Positions 7,458 through 14,385 of a stretch of DNA of 14,385 bases are shown here, piece by piece. The stretch spans positions 1 to 14,385 of the forward strand of contig JAEXUU010000193.1 of the NCBI GenBank assembly GCA_023452965.1. Direction: 5' to 3'. Below the pieces are notes generated by a model that ran no database searches, was not told the DNA's origin, and worked only from the letters and a program-made list of their open reading frames with translations. A program made the position numbers and the translations under genes. How positions within the stretch are numbered: position 1 is the stretch's first letter; each line of letters begins with the position of its first letter. The DNA comes from Pseudomonadota bacterium. Lineage in GTDB: Bacteria; Pseudomonadota; Alphaproteobacteria; Rhizobiales; Beijerinckiaceae.

Positions 7458-7591
7458 GTCCCGCAGGCGTAACGAGGCGGGGTTCGGACGCCGGCAACGC
7501 ATGCACTGCATCGTCGGAGTGGCGTCTGCGGCGCCTGCATGGCCGGGTACACGGCTCGGCAACCAAACAGGGGATACGGCGTTCGCCGCTC

Positions 7592-9475
7592 ATGAACATT
7601 CTCGAGATCAACGACCTGCGCATCGGCTTCACCGTCCACGGCCTCGCTCGCGATGTCGTGAAGGGCGTTTCCTTCCGGATTCCCGCCGGCAAGACGGTGG
7701 CTCTCGTCGGCGAATCCGGCTCCGGCAAATCGGTAATCTCGCAGGCGATCATGGGACTTCTGCCGCGGGCGGGCGGCGTCACCGGCGGCGAGATCCTGTT
7801 CCGCGATCCCGAGGCCCCGGTTGCGCCGATCGACATCGCGTCGTTGCCGTCCGAGGGCAAGGAGATCCGGGAGCTGCGCGGCGGGCGGATCGGCATGATC
7901 TTCCAGGAGCCGATGTCCTCGCTCTCGCCGGTCCACACCATCGGCAACCAGATCGAGGAGGCCCTGCTCCTGCACCGGCCGATGCCGAAACCGCAGGCCC
8001 GCGAGCTGATTACCGCGATGCTGAAGCGCGTCGGCTTCAAGGACCCGGTGCGCGCCTACAGCTTCTACCCGTTCGAGCTTTCCGGCGGCCTGCGCCAGCG
8101 CGCCATGCTAGCCATGGCGCTGATCTGCGAGCCGGCCCTGCTGATCGCCGACGAGCCGACGACCGCGCTCGACGTCACCATCCAGGCCCAGGTGCTCGAC
8201 CTGATGCGTGAGCTTCAGGCCGAGATGGGCATGGCGATCCTGCTGATCACCCATGATCTCGGCGTCGTCGCCAACATGGCCGACGAGGTCGTGGTGATCT
8301 ACCATGGCGAGATCATGGAAAGCGGCACCGCCGAGGACATCTTCCGCCGCCCGCAGCACCCTTATCTCAAGGCGCTGCTCAACGCCTCGCCGCATTTCGA
8401 CATGCAGGAGGGCGAGCGGCTGGTGGCGCTGCGGGAGGCGCGCCCGCGCGCCCCGGCAGCGCCGAAGCAGGAGCCGCCGCGCCGCGCCGGCGCGCAGGAA
8501 GAACCGCTGCTGGCAGTGCGCCATCTGCGCAAGACCTACACCACCGGTTCGACCCGCTTCTTCGGCAAGTCCACGAAATCGACCGTGCTGGCGGTCGACG
8601 ATGTCAGCTTCGACATCAGGCGCGGCGAGTGCCTCGGCCTCGTCGGCGAGAGCGGCTGCGGCAAGACCACGGTCAGCAAGTTGATCATGCGCGCGGTCAC
8701 CGCGGATTCGGGCGAGGTCTGGTTCGACGACGGCAGCCGGCGCATCGACGTACTCGGCCTGAAGGGCGAGGAGCTGCGCAACTTCCGCACGCGGATCCAG
8801 ATGATCTTCCAGGACCCGGTCTCCTCGCTCTCGCCGCGGATGACCGTGATGAACATCCTGCGCGAGCCGCTCGCCATTCATGACCGCGGCGAAGGCGCCG
8901 AGCAGAAGGCGCGGGTCAAGGCACTGATGGAGGATGTCGGGCTCGACGCGCGCTTTCTCAACCGCTACCCGCACTCTTTCTCCGGCGGGCAGCGCCAGCG
9001 CATCGGCATCGCCCGAGCGCTCGCGCTCGACCCCGAACTGATCATCTGCGACGAGCCGGTCTCGGCGCTCGACGTCTCGGTCCAGGCCCAGGTCCTCAAC
9101 CTGCTCAAGGACCTGCAGGCCGAGCGCGGCCTGACCTTCCTGTTCATCTCGCACAATCTCGCCGTGGTGAACTACATGGCCGACCGCATCGCGGTGATGG
9201 CCAATGGCCGCATCGTCGAGCTCGCGCCGCGCCACATCCTGTTCACCGCGCCGGTGCACCCCTACACCAAGGCCCTGCTGAAATCGGTGCCCTTCGCCGA
9301 TCTCGACCGCAAGCTCGACTTCAAGCTGGCGGCACCCGGCGGCGCCTCCGACATGCGCCACTGGCCCGCCTGCTTCAGGCCGGAGGATGATGGCGAGCGG
9401 CTCGCCCATCTCGATCTCGGCTCCGGCCATCTCGTGCTCGCCCGCCAGGGCGCAGACGTTAGGGAGCTGGCGTGA
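7592..9475 (+). CDS. Peptide/opine-type ABC importer, fused double ATP-binding protein (DppD-DppF type)
   Basis: This 627-residue cytoplasmic ATPase joins two complete nucleotide-binding domains of the Opp/Dpp class and powers the permeases encoded downstream. Domain 1 has Walker A GESGSGKS (40-47), Q105, signature LSGGL (163-167), Walker B LLIADEP (183-189) and H221. Domain 2 has Walker [10 protein letters not shown] (352-360), Q407, signature FSGGQ (463-467), Walker B LIICDEP (483-489) and H521. Both carry the oligopeptide-type HPY-x-KALL extension (256-263, 556-563). A proline- and charge-rich linker spans about 284-306. All catalytic residues are intact, in contrast to the divergent ABC protein. 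The ATG at 7592 fits the family N-terminus. The Shine-Dalgarno-like AGGGGA (7569-7574) is unusually far away, with a hairpin between. It overlaps the binding-protein gene. The transported substrate is unknown. Confidence 0.93.
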   Translation: MNILEINDLRIGFTVHGLARDVVKGVSFRIPAGKTVALVGESGSGKSVISQAIMGLLPRAGGVTGGEILFRDPEAPVAPIDIASLPSEGKEIRELRGGRIGMIFQEPMSSLSPVHTIGNQIEEALLLHRPMPKPQARELITAMLKRVGFKDPVRAYSFYPFELSGGLRQRAMLAMALICEPALLIADEPTTALDVTIQAQVLDLMRELQAEMGMAILLITHDLGVVANMADEVVVIYHGEIMESGTAEDIFRRPQHPYLKALLNASPHFDMQEGERLVALREARPRAPAAPKQEPPRRAGAQEEPLLAVRHLRKTYTTGSTRFFGKSTKSTVLAVDDVSFDIRRGECLGLVGESGCGKTTVSKLIMRAVTADSGEVWFDDGSRRIDVLGLKGEELRNFRTRIQMIFQDPVSSLSPRMTVMNILREPLAIHDRGEGAEQKARVKALMEDVGLDARFLNRYPHSFSGGQRQRIGIARALALDPELIICDEPVSALDVSVQAQVLNLLKDLQAERGLTFLFISHNLAVVNYMADRIAVMANGRIVELAPRHILFTAPVHPYTKALLKSVPFADLDRKLDFKLAAPGGASDMRHWPACFRPEDDGERLAHLDLGSGHLVLARQGADVRELA

Positions 9476-11412
9476 TGACCACCCGGCGCGAAACCCTCCT
9501 GATGCTCGCGGCGCTGGCCGCGCAGAACCTCCCGTTCGCCGGCTCCGCCCAGGCTGAGGGCTTCATCGACAGCCCCGCCCTCGCCGCGCAGGTCGCGGCC
9601 GGGAAACTGCCGCCGATCGAACAGCGCCTGCCGGCAAATCCGCGGGTCATCGATGTCGGCGCGATGGGGCGCGAGCCCGGCCGGCACGGCGGCACGCTGC
9701 GCGTCCTGATGGGCGACCAGCGCGACATCCGGATGATGACGATCTACGGCTACACCCGGCTGGTCGTCTACGACGACAAGCTCGAGCTCGTGCCCGACCT
9801 GCTCGAGGCCATCGAGGTCGAGCGCGGCCGGGTCTTCACCCTGCGGCTGCGGGCCGGCCATCGCTGGTCGGACGGGCACCCGTTCACGGCCGAGGATTTC
9901 CGCTATTGGTGGGAGGATGTCGCCAACAACAAGCGGCTCTCGCCGGGCGGGCCGCCGCAGGCCATGGTCATCGCCGAGGAGAAGGCGACCTTCGAGGTCC
10001 TCGACCCGCTGACCGTGCGCTATTCCTGGTCGAAGCCGAACCCGGTCTTCCTGCCGGCGCTGGCCGGAGCTCAGCCGCTCTACATCGCGATGCCCGCCCA
10101 TTACCTGCGGCAGTTCCACCATCGCTATGCCGACAAGGAAGCGCTGGCGCAGAAGGTGCGCGAGATCCGCGTCAAGGACTGGGGCGCGCTGCACGAGCGG
10201 TTCTCCCGCCAGTACCGGCCGGAGAATCCCGACCTGCCGACTCTCGACCCCTGGCGCAACACCACGCCGATCCCGGCCGAGCAGTTCGTCTTCGCCCGCA
10301 ATCCCTTCTTCCACCGCGTCGACGAGAACGGACGCCAGCTGCCCTATATCGACGCGGTGACGATGACGATCGGCACCGCCTCGCTGATCCCGGCCAAGAC
10401 TGCGGCCGGCGAGAGCGACCTGCAGGCGCGCTATCTGCGCTTCGACAACTACACCTACCTCAAGGAAGCCTCGAAGCGGATGAACTTCGACGTCAGGTTG
10501 TGGAAGCGCGCCGAAGGCGCCTATTTCGCGCTGATGCCGAACTTCAACGCCGTCGATCCCGCCTGGCGCGCGCTCAATCACGATTTGCGCTGGCGCCGCG
10601 CGCTCTCGCTCTCGATCAACCGCAAGGACGTCAACCGCGTCATCTTCTTCGGCCTCGCCAAGGAGAGCGGCAACACCGCCTTGCCGGAGAGCCCACTGCA
10701 CGACCGCGATCTCGCCGATATGTGGATGAAGCACGATGTCGCCGAGGCCAACCGCCTGCTCGACGAGATCGGGCTCGGCAAGCGCGATCTGGAGGGCATC
10801 AGGCTGTTCCCCGATGGCAGGCGCCTGGAGTTCACGATCGAGACCGCCGGCGCCTCGACCGAGGAGACCGACATCCTCGATCTGCTGAAGGAGGATTTCC
10901 GGGCCATCGGCCTGAAGATGCACCCACGCTCCTCGCAGCTCGACGTCTTCCGCCGTCGCATCATCGCCGGCCAGACGGTGATGTCGGTCTGGACCGGCAT
11001 GGACAATGCGCTGGTGGCAGCCGAGATGGAGCCGGACGCGCTGGCGCCGACCTCGTCGAGCCAGTTCAACTGGCCGCGCTGGGGCCAGTACTACGAATCC
11101 GGCGGGCGGGAGGGCGAGGCGCCCGATCTGCAGGCGGCCAATGAGCTGGTCCAGCTCTACATCGCCTGGCGCCAGTCGGCGACGCATGGGGAGCGCAAGG
11201 TGATCTGGCAGAGGATGCTCAGGATCAACGCCGAGCAACTCTTCTCGATCGGCGTGGTCAACGCCACGCTCCAGCCCGTCGTGGTCTCCAGGAACCTGCG
11301 CAACGTCCCGGAAAAAGCTCTTTACAGCTTCGAGCCCGGAGCCTTCTTCGGTCGCTCGCTGCCGGACACCTTCTGGTTTGCCGACGCGCCGGCAGCAAAG
11401 CGGGAGCCGTGA
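9475..11412 (+). CDS. Extracellular solute-binding protein, family 5 (peptide/opine type)
   Basis: This 645-residue periplasmic binding protein delivers the ligand to the downstream permeases. The N-terminus TTRRETLLMLAALAAQ (2-17) looks like a twin-arginine (Tat) signal, with probable cleavage after AQA at 25-27. The family 5 signature is clear around LRLRAGHRWSDG and HPFTAEDFRYWW (about 121-144), preceded by HGGTLRVLMG and YTRLVVYDDKLELVPDLLE. Family 5 proteins bind di- and oligopeptides, opines, nickel or sugars, and the ligand here cannot be read directly. The ATG at 9475 shares its A with the TGA of the ATPase gene (TGATG) and has AGGGAG eight bases upstream. A GTG at 9472 is a less likely alternative start. 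Four bases separate its stop from the next gene. Confidence 0.92.
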   Translation: MTTRRETLLMLAALAAQNLPFAGSAQAEGFIDSPALAAQVAAGKLPPIEQRLPANPRVIDVGAMGREPGRHGGTLRVLMGDQRDIRMMTIYGYTRLVVYDDKLELVPDLLEAIEVERGRVFTLRLRAGHRWSDGHPFTAEDFRYWWEDVANNKRLSPGGPPQAMVIAEEKATFEVLDPLTVRYSWSKPNPVFLPALAGAQPLYIAMPAHYLRQFHHRYADKEALAQKVREIRVKDWGALHERFSRQYRPENPDLPTLDPWRNTTPIPAEQFVFARNPFFHRVDENGRQLPYIDAVTMTIGTASLIPAKTAAGESDLQARYLRFDNYTYLKEASKRMNFDVRLWKRAEGAYFALMPNFNAVDPAWRALNHDLRWRRALSLSINRKDVNRVIFFGLAKESGNTALPESPLHDRDLADMWMKHDVAEANRLLDEIGLGKRDLEGIRLFPDGRRLEFTIETAGASTEETDILDLLKEDFRAIGLKMHPRSSQLDVFRRRIIAGQTVMSVWTGMDNALVAAEMEPDALAPTSSSQFNWPRWGQYYESGGREGEAPDLQAANELVQLYIAWRQSATHGERKVIWQRMLRINAEQLFSIGVVNATLQPVVVSRNLRNVPEKALYSFEPGAFFGRSLPDTFWFADAPAAKREP

Positions 11413-11416
11413 GACC

Positions 11417-12418
11417 GTGCTGCTGAACTACATCTTCAAGCGCATCCTGGTGATGATCCCGACGCTGCTGATCACCAGCGCCCTGATCTTCACGGTGATC
11501 AACCTGCCGGAAGGCGACTATTTCGAGACCATGGTCGCCGAGATGCAGGCCCAGGGCGAGAAGGCGGACATGAGCCGCGTCGAGTTCCTGAAGAAGGAGT
11601 ACGGCTTCGACAAGCCGCCGATCGAGCGCTATTTCTGGTGGGTCGCCGGCCTGCTGCGCGGCGACATGGGCTATTCCTTCGAATACCAGCTGCCGGTGCG
11701 CGACATCGTCGGCGACCGCCTGTTCCTGACCATGGTGGTGTCGTTCTTCACCATCATCTTCACCTGGGTGGTCGCCTTCCCGATCGGCATCTATTCGGCG
11801 ACGCACCAGTACAGCTGGGGCGACTACGGCCTCTCCTTCATCGGCCTGATCGGCCTTGCCGTGCCGCACTTCCTGCTGGCGCTGATCTTCCTCTACTTCG
11901 CCAATGTCTGGTTCGGCACCTCGATCGGCGGGCTCGTCGACCCGCAATATCTCAACCAGCCGATGAGCTGGGCCAAGTTCAGATCGGTGCTGGAGCATCT
12001 CTGGATACCCGTGATCATCATCGGCGCCGGCGGCACCGCCGGGATGATCCGCTCGGTCCGCGCCAACCTGCTCGACGAGCTCCAGAAGCAGTATTACGTC
12101 ACCGCCCGCGCCAAGGGCTTGCCGCCGGGCAAGGCGCTGCGCAAATACCCCCTGCGCATGTCGCTGAACTTCTTCATCTCCGATATCGGCGACATCCTGC
12201 CCTCGATCGTCTCCGGCGCCGAGATCGTCGCGATCGTGCTCTCGCTGCAGACCACGGGGCCACTGCTGATCCGGGCGCTGCAGAGCCAGGACATGTATCT
12301 CGCCGGCTCGTTCCTGATGTTCCTGTCTTTCCTGACGGTGATCGGTGTGCTGATCTCCGACATCGCGCTCGCCATTCTCGATCCGCGTATCCGCCTGCAG
12401 GGGACGGCGACCAAGTGA
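11417..12418 (+). CDS. Peptide-type ABC importer permease, DppB/OppB class
   Basis: This 333-residue inner-membrane permease has one N-terminal helix (about 8-28) and a periplasmic segment containing EYGFDKPPIERYFWW (61-75) and LLRGDMGYSF (79-88). A block of about five helices follows (from about 104 to 320). The cytoplasmic EAA loop TARAKGLPPGKALRKYPLR (229-247) contacts the ATPase. The C-terminal LAILDPRIRL (318-327) is typical of the class. The start is taken as the GTG at 11417, four bases after the preceding stop, with GGGAG at 11402-11406; an ATG at 11378 would overlap the binding-protein gene by 35 bases and add residues that fit no permease N-terminus. Its TGA overlaps the GTG of the next permease (GTGA). 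Confidence 0.92.
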   Translation: MLLNYIFKRILVMIPTLLITSALIFTVINLPEGDYFETMVAEMQAQGEKADMSRVEFLKKEYGFDKPPIERYFWWVAGLLRGDMGYSFEYQLPVRDIVGDRLFLTMVVSFFTIIFTWVVAFPIGIYSATHQYSWGDYGLSFIGLIGLAVPHFLLALIFLYFANVWFGTSIGGLVDPQYLNQPMSWAKFRSVLEHLWIPVIIIGAGGTAGMIRSVRANLLDELQKQYYVTARAKGLPPGKALRKYPLRMSLNFFISDIGDILPSIVSGAEIVAIVLSLQTTGPLLIRALQSQDMYLAGSFLMFLSFLTVIGVLISDIALAILDPRIRLQGTATK

Positions 12419-13596
12419 CCACATCGCCGCCCCCCGCCTCCGAGCCCGCCACGCTGCCGCATCGCTGGTCGACCGCGCCGTTCGAGCCCTACGCCGTCGA
12501 GAAGATGTCGCCGGAGCAGGAGCGCGTCTATCTCGCCTCGCAATTGCAGCTGATGTGGTGGAAATTCCGCCGCCACAAGCTCGCGGTGATCTCCGGCGTC
12601 GTCATCCTCGTGATGTACGCCTCGATCGTGATCTGCGAGTTCCTTGCGCCCTATCACTACACCACCCGCGATACCGACTTCATCCGGGCTCCGCCGCAGC
12701 GCGTGCACCTCTTCCACGAGGGCACCTTCCTCGGCCCCTTCGTCTATCCCTATACCCAGCGCCTCAACATGGAGAACCTGAAGCGCGAATACGACGTCGA
12801 CACCACCAGGCCCCAGCAGATCCGCTTCTTCTGCCGCGGCGACGGCTATTATTTCTGGGGGCTCTTCCCCGGCAATCTGCACCTCTTCTGCCCGCCGGAG
12901 GGCGGCACGCTCTTCCTGCTCGGCACCGACCGGCTCGGCCGCGACATGTTCTCGCGCATCCTCTATGGCGGGCGCATATCGCTGACCATCGGCCTGCTCG
13001 GCGTCATGGTCTCCTTCGTGCTCGGCGTCATCATCGGCGGCATTGCCGGCTATTACGGCGGCAAGGTCGATCTCTTCGTCCAGCGCCTGATCGAGATCGT
13101 GCAGTCGCTGCCGCATATCCCGCTCTGGCTGGCGCTGAGCGCGATCATGCCGGCCTCCTGGAGTCCGCTCCTGGTCTATTTCGGCATCACCCTGATCCTC
13201 GGCCTGATGGACTGGACCGGGTTGGCGCGCGCCGTGCGCTCAAAGCTGCTCTCGCTGCGCGAGGAGGACTATGTCGTCGCGGCCCAGCTGATGGGCGCCA
13301 AGCCCGCCCGCATCATCGGCCTGCATCTCGTGCCCGGCTTCATGAGCCATCTGATCGCCGCCGCGACGATCACCGTGCCGAAGACCATTCTCGGCGAGAC
13401 CGCACTCTCCTTCCTCGGCCTTGGCCTCAGGCCGCCGATCACCAGCTGGGGCGTGCTGCTCAACGAGGCCCAGAACATCAACGTGGTGGCGCTCTATCCC
13501 TGGCTGCTCTTTCCATGCGTGCCGGTCATCCTGATCATCCTCGCCTTCAATTTCCTCGGCGACGGCCTGCGCGCCGCGGCCGATCCCTATCGCTGA
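12415..13596 (+). CDS. Peptide-type ABC importer permease, DppC/OppC class, with periplasmic insertion
   Basis: This 393-residue inner-membrane permease is the partner of the upstream permease. A cytoplasmic N-terminus contains MWWKFRRHKLAVISG (47-61), followed by helix 1 (57-77). Next comes LLGTDRLGRDMFSRILYGGR (168-187), then helices from 190 onward, the EAA loop VAAQLMGAKPARIIGLHLVP (288-307), and the C-terminal FNFLGDGLRAAADPYR (378-393) characteristic of the class. Between helix 1 and LGTDRLGRD about 90 residues (80-168) are inserted, longer than in classical DppC of around 300 residues. This segment should be periplasmic. The start GTG at 12415 overlaps the previous stop (GTGA), and GGGGAC lies about nine bases upstream. 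It is the last gene of the importer operon. Confidence 0.92.
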   Translation: MTTSPPPASEPATLPHRWSTAPFEPYAVEKMSPEQERVYLASQLQLMWWKFRRHKLAVISGVVILVMYASIVICEFLAPYHYTTRDTDFIRAPPQRVHLFHEGTFLGPFVYPYTQRLNMENLKREYDVDTTRPQQIRFFCRGDGYYFWGLFPGNLHLFCPPEGGTLFLLGTDRLGRDMFSRILYGGRISLTIGLLGVMVSFVLGVIIGGIAGYYGGKVDLFVQRLIEIVQSLPHIPLWLALSAIMPASWSPLLVYFGITLILGLMDWTGLARAVRSKLLSLREEDYVVAAQLMGAKPARIIGLHLVPGFMSHLIAAATITVPKTILGETALSFLGLGLRPPITSWGVLLNEAQNINVVALYPWLLFPCVPVILIILAFNFLGDGLRAAADPYR

Positions 13597-13624
13597 GCGC
13601 GTGCCTCGGCCGGACTGCCTTCAA

Positions 13625-14385
13625 ATGCCTGCCTTGAAGATCGCCTTCCACACACCGCTGAACCGGTACGGCGACGGTGCCCTCTCCGGCGACCGGCGCA
13701 TGGCCCGGCAGCTGGTCGCGCTGCTCGAGCGCCTCGGCCATCGCGTCGAGATCGTGCCGGCCGAGCGCAGCTTCATGCGCGAGCCTAACGAGGCCGAGCT
13801 CGCCGCCCATCAGGTGGCGGCGCGGGAGGTCATCGAGCGGCTTGCGCGAAGCTGGCAGGATCCGGCCGCCCGGCCCGACCTGTTCTTCACCTATCATTGC
13901 CACTATCGCGCCCCGGACCTGATCGGCCCCGCACTGGTCGAGCGTTTCGCCCTGCCCTATCTCCTCGCCGAAGCCAGCGACGCCCCCAAGCGCTTCGAAG
14001 GCCCCTGGGCGACGGCAGCAGCGTTGGCCCGTGACGCGATCCTGCTGGCCGATCTGCAGCTGTGCATGACGGCGCGCGATCGCCAAGGCCTGGCCAAGCT
14101 GCTCCCGGAAGACGTCCCGCTCATCGACCTGCCGCCCTTCCTGCTCGCGGATGGCGAGCGGCCGGTCCGGAGCGGCGTCGTGCGGCCAGCAGGCGAGCCG
14201 GTTCGCCTCGTCGTCGTCGCGATGATGCGCAAGGGGACCAAGGAGAACAGCTATTTCGCCCTGGCCCGGACCCTCGCCGGGATCGTCGACAAGCCCTGGA
14301 CGTTGACCCTGATCGGCGACGGTGCCCAGCGCGCCGCCGTCGAGGCCGCCTTTGCCGGCTTTCCGCCGGAGCCCCTGCGCTGGCT
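13625..14385 (+). CDS. Glycosyltransferase, GT-B fold, C-terminus cut off by window edge
   Basis: The visible 253 residues start with KIAFHTPLN then SGDRRMARQLVALLERLGHRVE (21-42), the usual acceptor-domain opening of predicted GT4-like glycosyltransferases. The region PDLFFTYHCHYRAPDLIGP (84-102) follows, and the donor domain begins at VRLVVVAMMRKGTKENSYF (193-211), with LTLIGDGAQRAAVE at 227-240. The remaining C-terminal part with the nucleotide-sugar site lies outside the window. The ATG at 13625 comes 28 bases after the last permease gene, with no strong Shine-Dalgarno and no visible terminator in between, so read-through from the importer operon is possible though the functions look unrelated. 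The sugar substrate is unknown. Confidence 0.85.
   Translation, partial: MPALKIAFHTPLNRYGDGALSGDRRMARQLVALLERLGHRVEIVPAERSFMREPNEAELAAHQVAAREVIERLARSWQDPAARPDLFFTYHCHYRAPDLIGPALVERFALPYLLAEASDAPKRFEGPWATAAALARDAILLADLQLCMTARDRQGLAKLLPEDVPLIDLPPFLLADGERPVRSGVVRPAGEPVRLVVVAMMRKGTKENSYFALARTLAGIVDKPWTLTLIGDGAQRAAVEAAFAGFPPEPLRW

Larger units (their letters stand above)
7225..7591. promoter_or_regulatory. Divergent intergenic control region
   Basis: This 367-base stretch separates the leftward signalling operon (TTG start at 7224) from the rightward importer operon (ATG at 7592), so it must hold promoters for both. I see no credible gene in it; open frames crossing it are extensions of the flanking genes or shadows. 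Its recognisable contents are a perfect 13-base palindrome at 7400-7412, an 8-base palindrome TTGCGCAA at 7413-7420, a weak sigma-70-like pair for the rightward operon, and a GC hairpin just before the importer start. No CRP-type TGTGA-N6-TCACA site was found. Confidence 0.6.

Noticed and set aside
7286..7591. In-frame extension upstream of the importer ATPase
   Set aside because: The 102 extra residues are Arg-rich and unlike any ATPase N-terminus, and the family N-terminus begins at the ATG at 7592.
6083..7975. Long minus-strand open frame (630 codons) across the ABC gene start and the intergenic region
   Set aside because: It is a shadow frame produced by third-position GC bias. Its translation is low-complexity Arg/Ala/Asp text and the true genes explain both strands here.
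11638..12414. Open extension upstream of the DppC-type permease frame
   Set aside because: It overlaps the DppB-type permease gene entirely and its translation has no family features. The GTG at 12415 with a GTGA overlap is the natural start.

Overview
The window is dense, GC-rich coding DNA. It has strong third-position GC bias, long shadow reading frames, GTG/TTG starts and many 4-base stop/start overlaps. Together with the gene families (an S. meliloti CyaC-type redox cyclase and a rhizobial-style peptide-type ABC importer), this points to an alphaproteobacterium, most likely Hyphomicrobiales (Bosea or a relative). The genus is inference only. No tRNA, rRNA, CRISPR array, insertion sequence or phage gene was seen.

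Layout, left to right. (1) 1-1613, minus strand: a two-gene unit, a SAM-dependent methyltransferase-like protein followed with ATGA overlap by a GT4-type glycosyltransferase that runs off the left edge. (2) 1641-2234, plus strand: a small protein with a methyltransferase-like Rossmann pattern, divergent from the first unit with only 27 bases between them. (3) 2245-7224, minus strand: a compact three-gene operon. It encodes a 909-residue ABC-exporter-like protein (TTG start) with an oversized, motif-poor nucleotide-binding region, then a 149-residue stand-alone cyclic-nucleotide-binding-fold protein (ATGA overlap), then a 595-residue CyaC-like protein made of a six-helix histidine-rich membrane anchor, a [2Fe-2S] ferredoxin domain and a class III nucleotide cyclase domain. 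(4) 7225-7591: the only long non-coding stretch, a divergent control region with a perfect 13-base palindrome almost exactly midway between the two start codons. (5) 7592-13596, plus strand: a complete peptide/opine-type ABC importer (fused double ATPase, Tat-like secreted binding protein, two permeases), with every junction overlapping or nearly touching. (6) 13625 to the right edge: a second glycosyltransferase, partial.

How the genes fit together: the importer is a self-contained uptake operon of unknown substrate. The minus-strand operon reads as a signalling module. A membrane anchor of the type known to carry two hemes and sense the quinone/redox state controls a cyclase, next to a small cNMP-binding-fold protein and an ABC-exporter-like membrane protein. 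In all three proteins the canonical catalytic or ligand-binding residues are partly missing: the Walker A Lys, Walker B Glu and LSGGQ in the ABC protein, the phosphate-binding Arg in the cNMP protein, and the specificity Lys and transition-state Asn/Arg in the cyclase. This is the part of the window most worth study. The glycosyltransferases at both ends suggest that the surrounding chromosome deals with surface polysaccharide.
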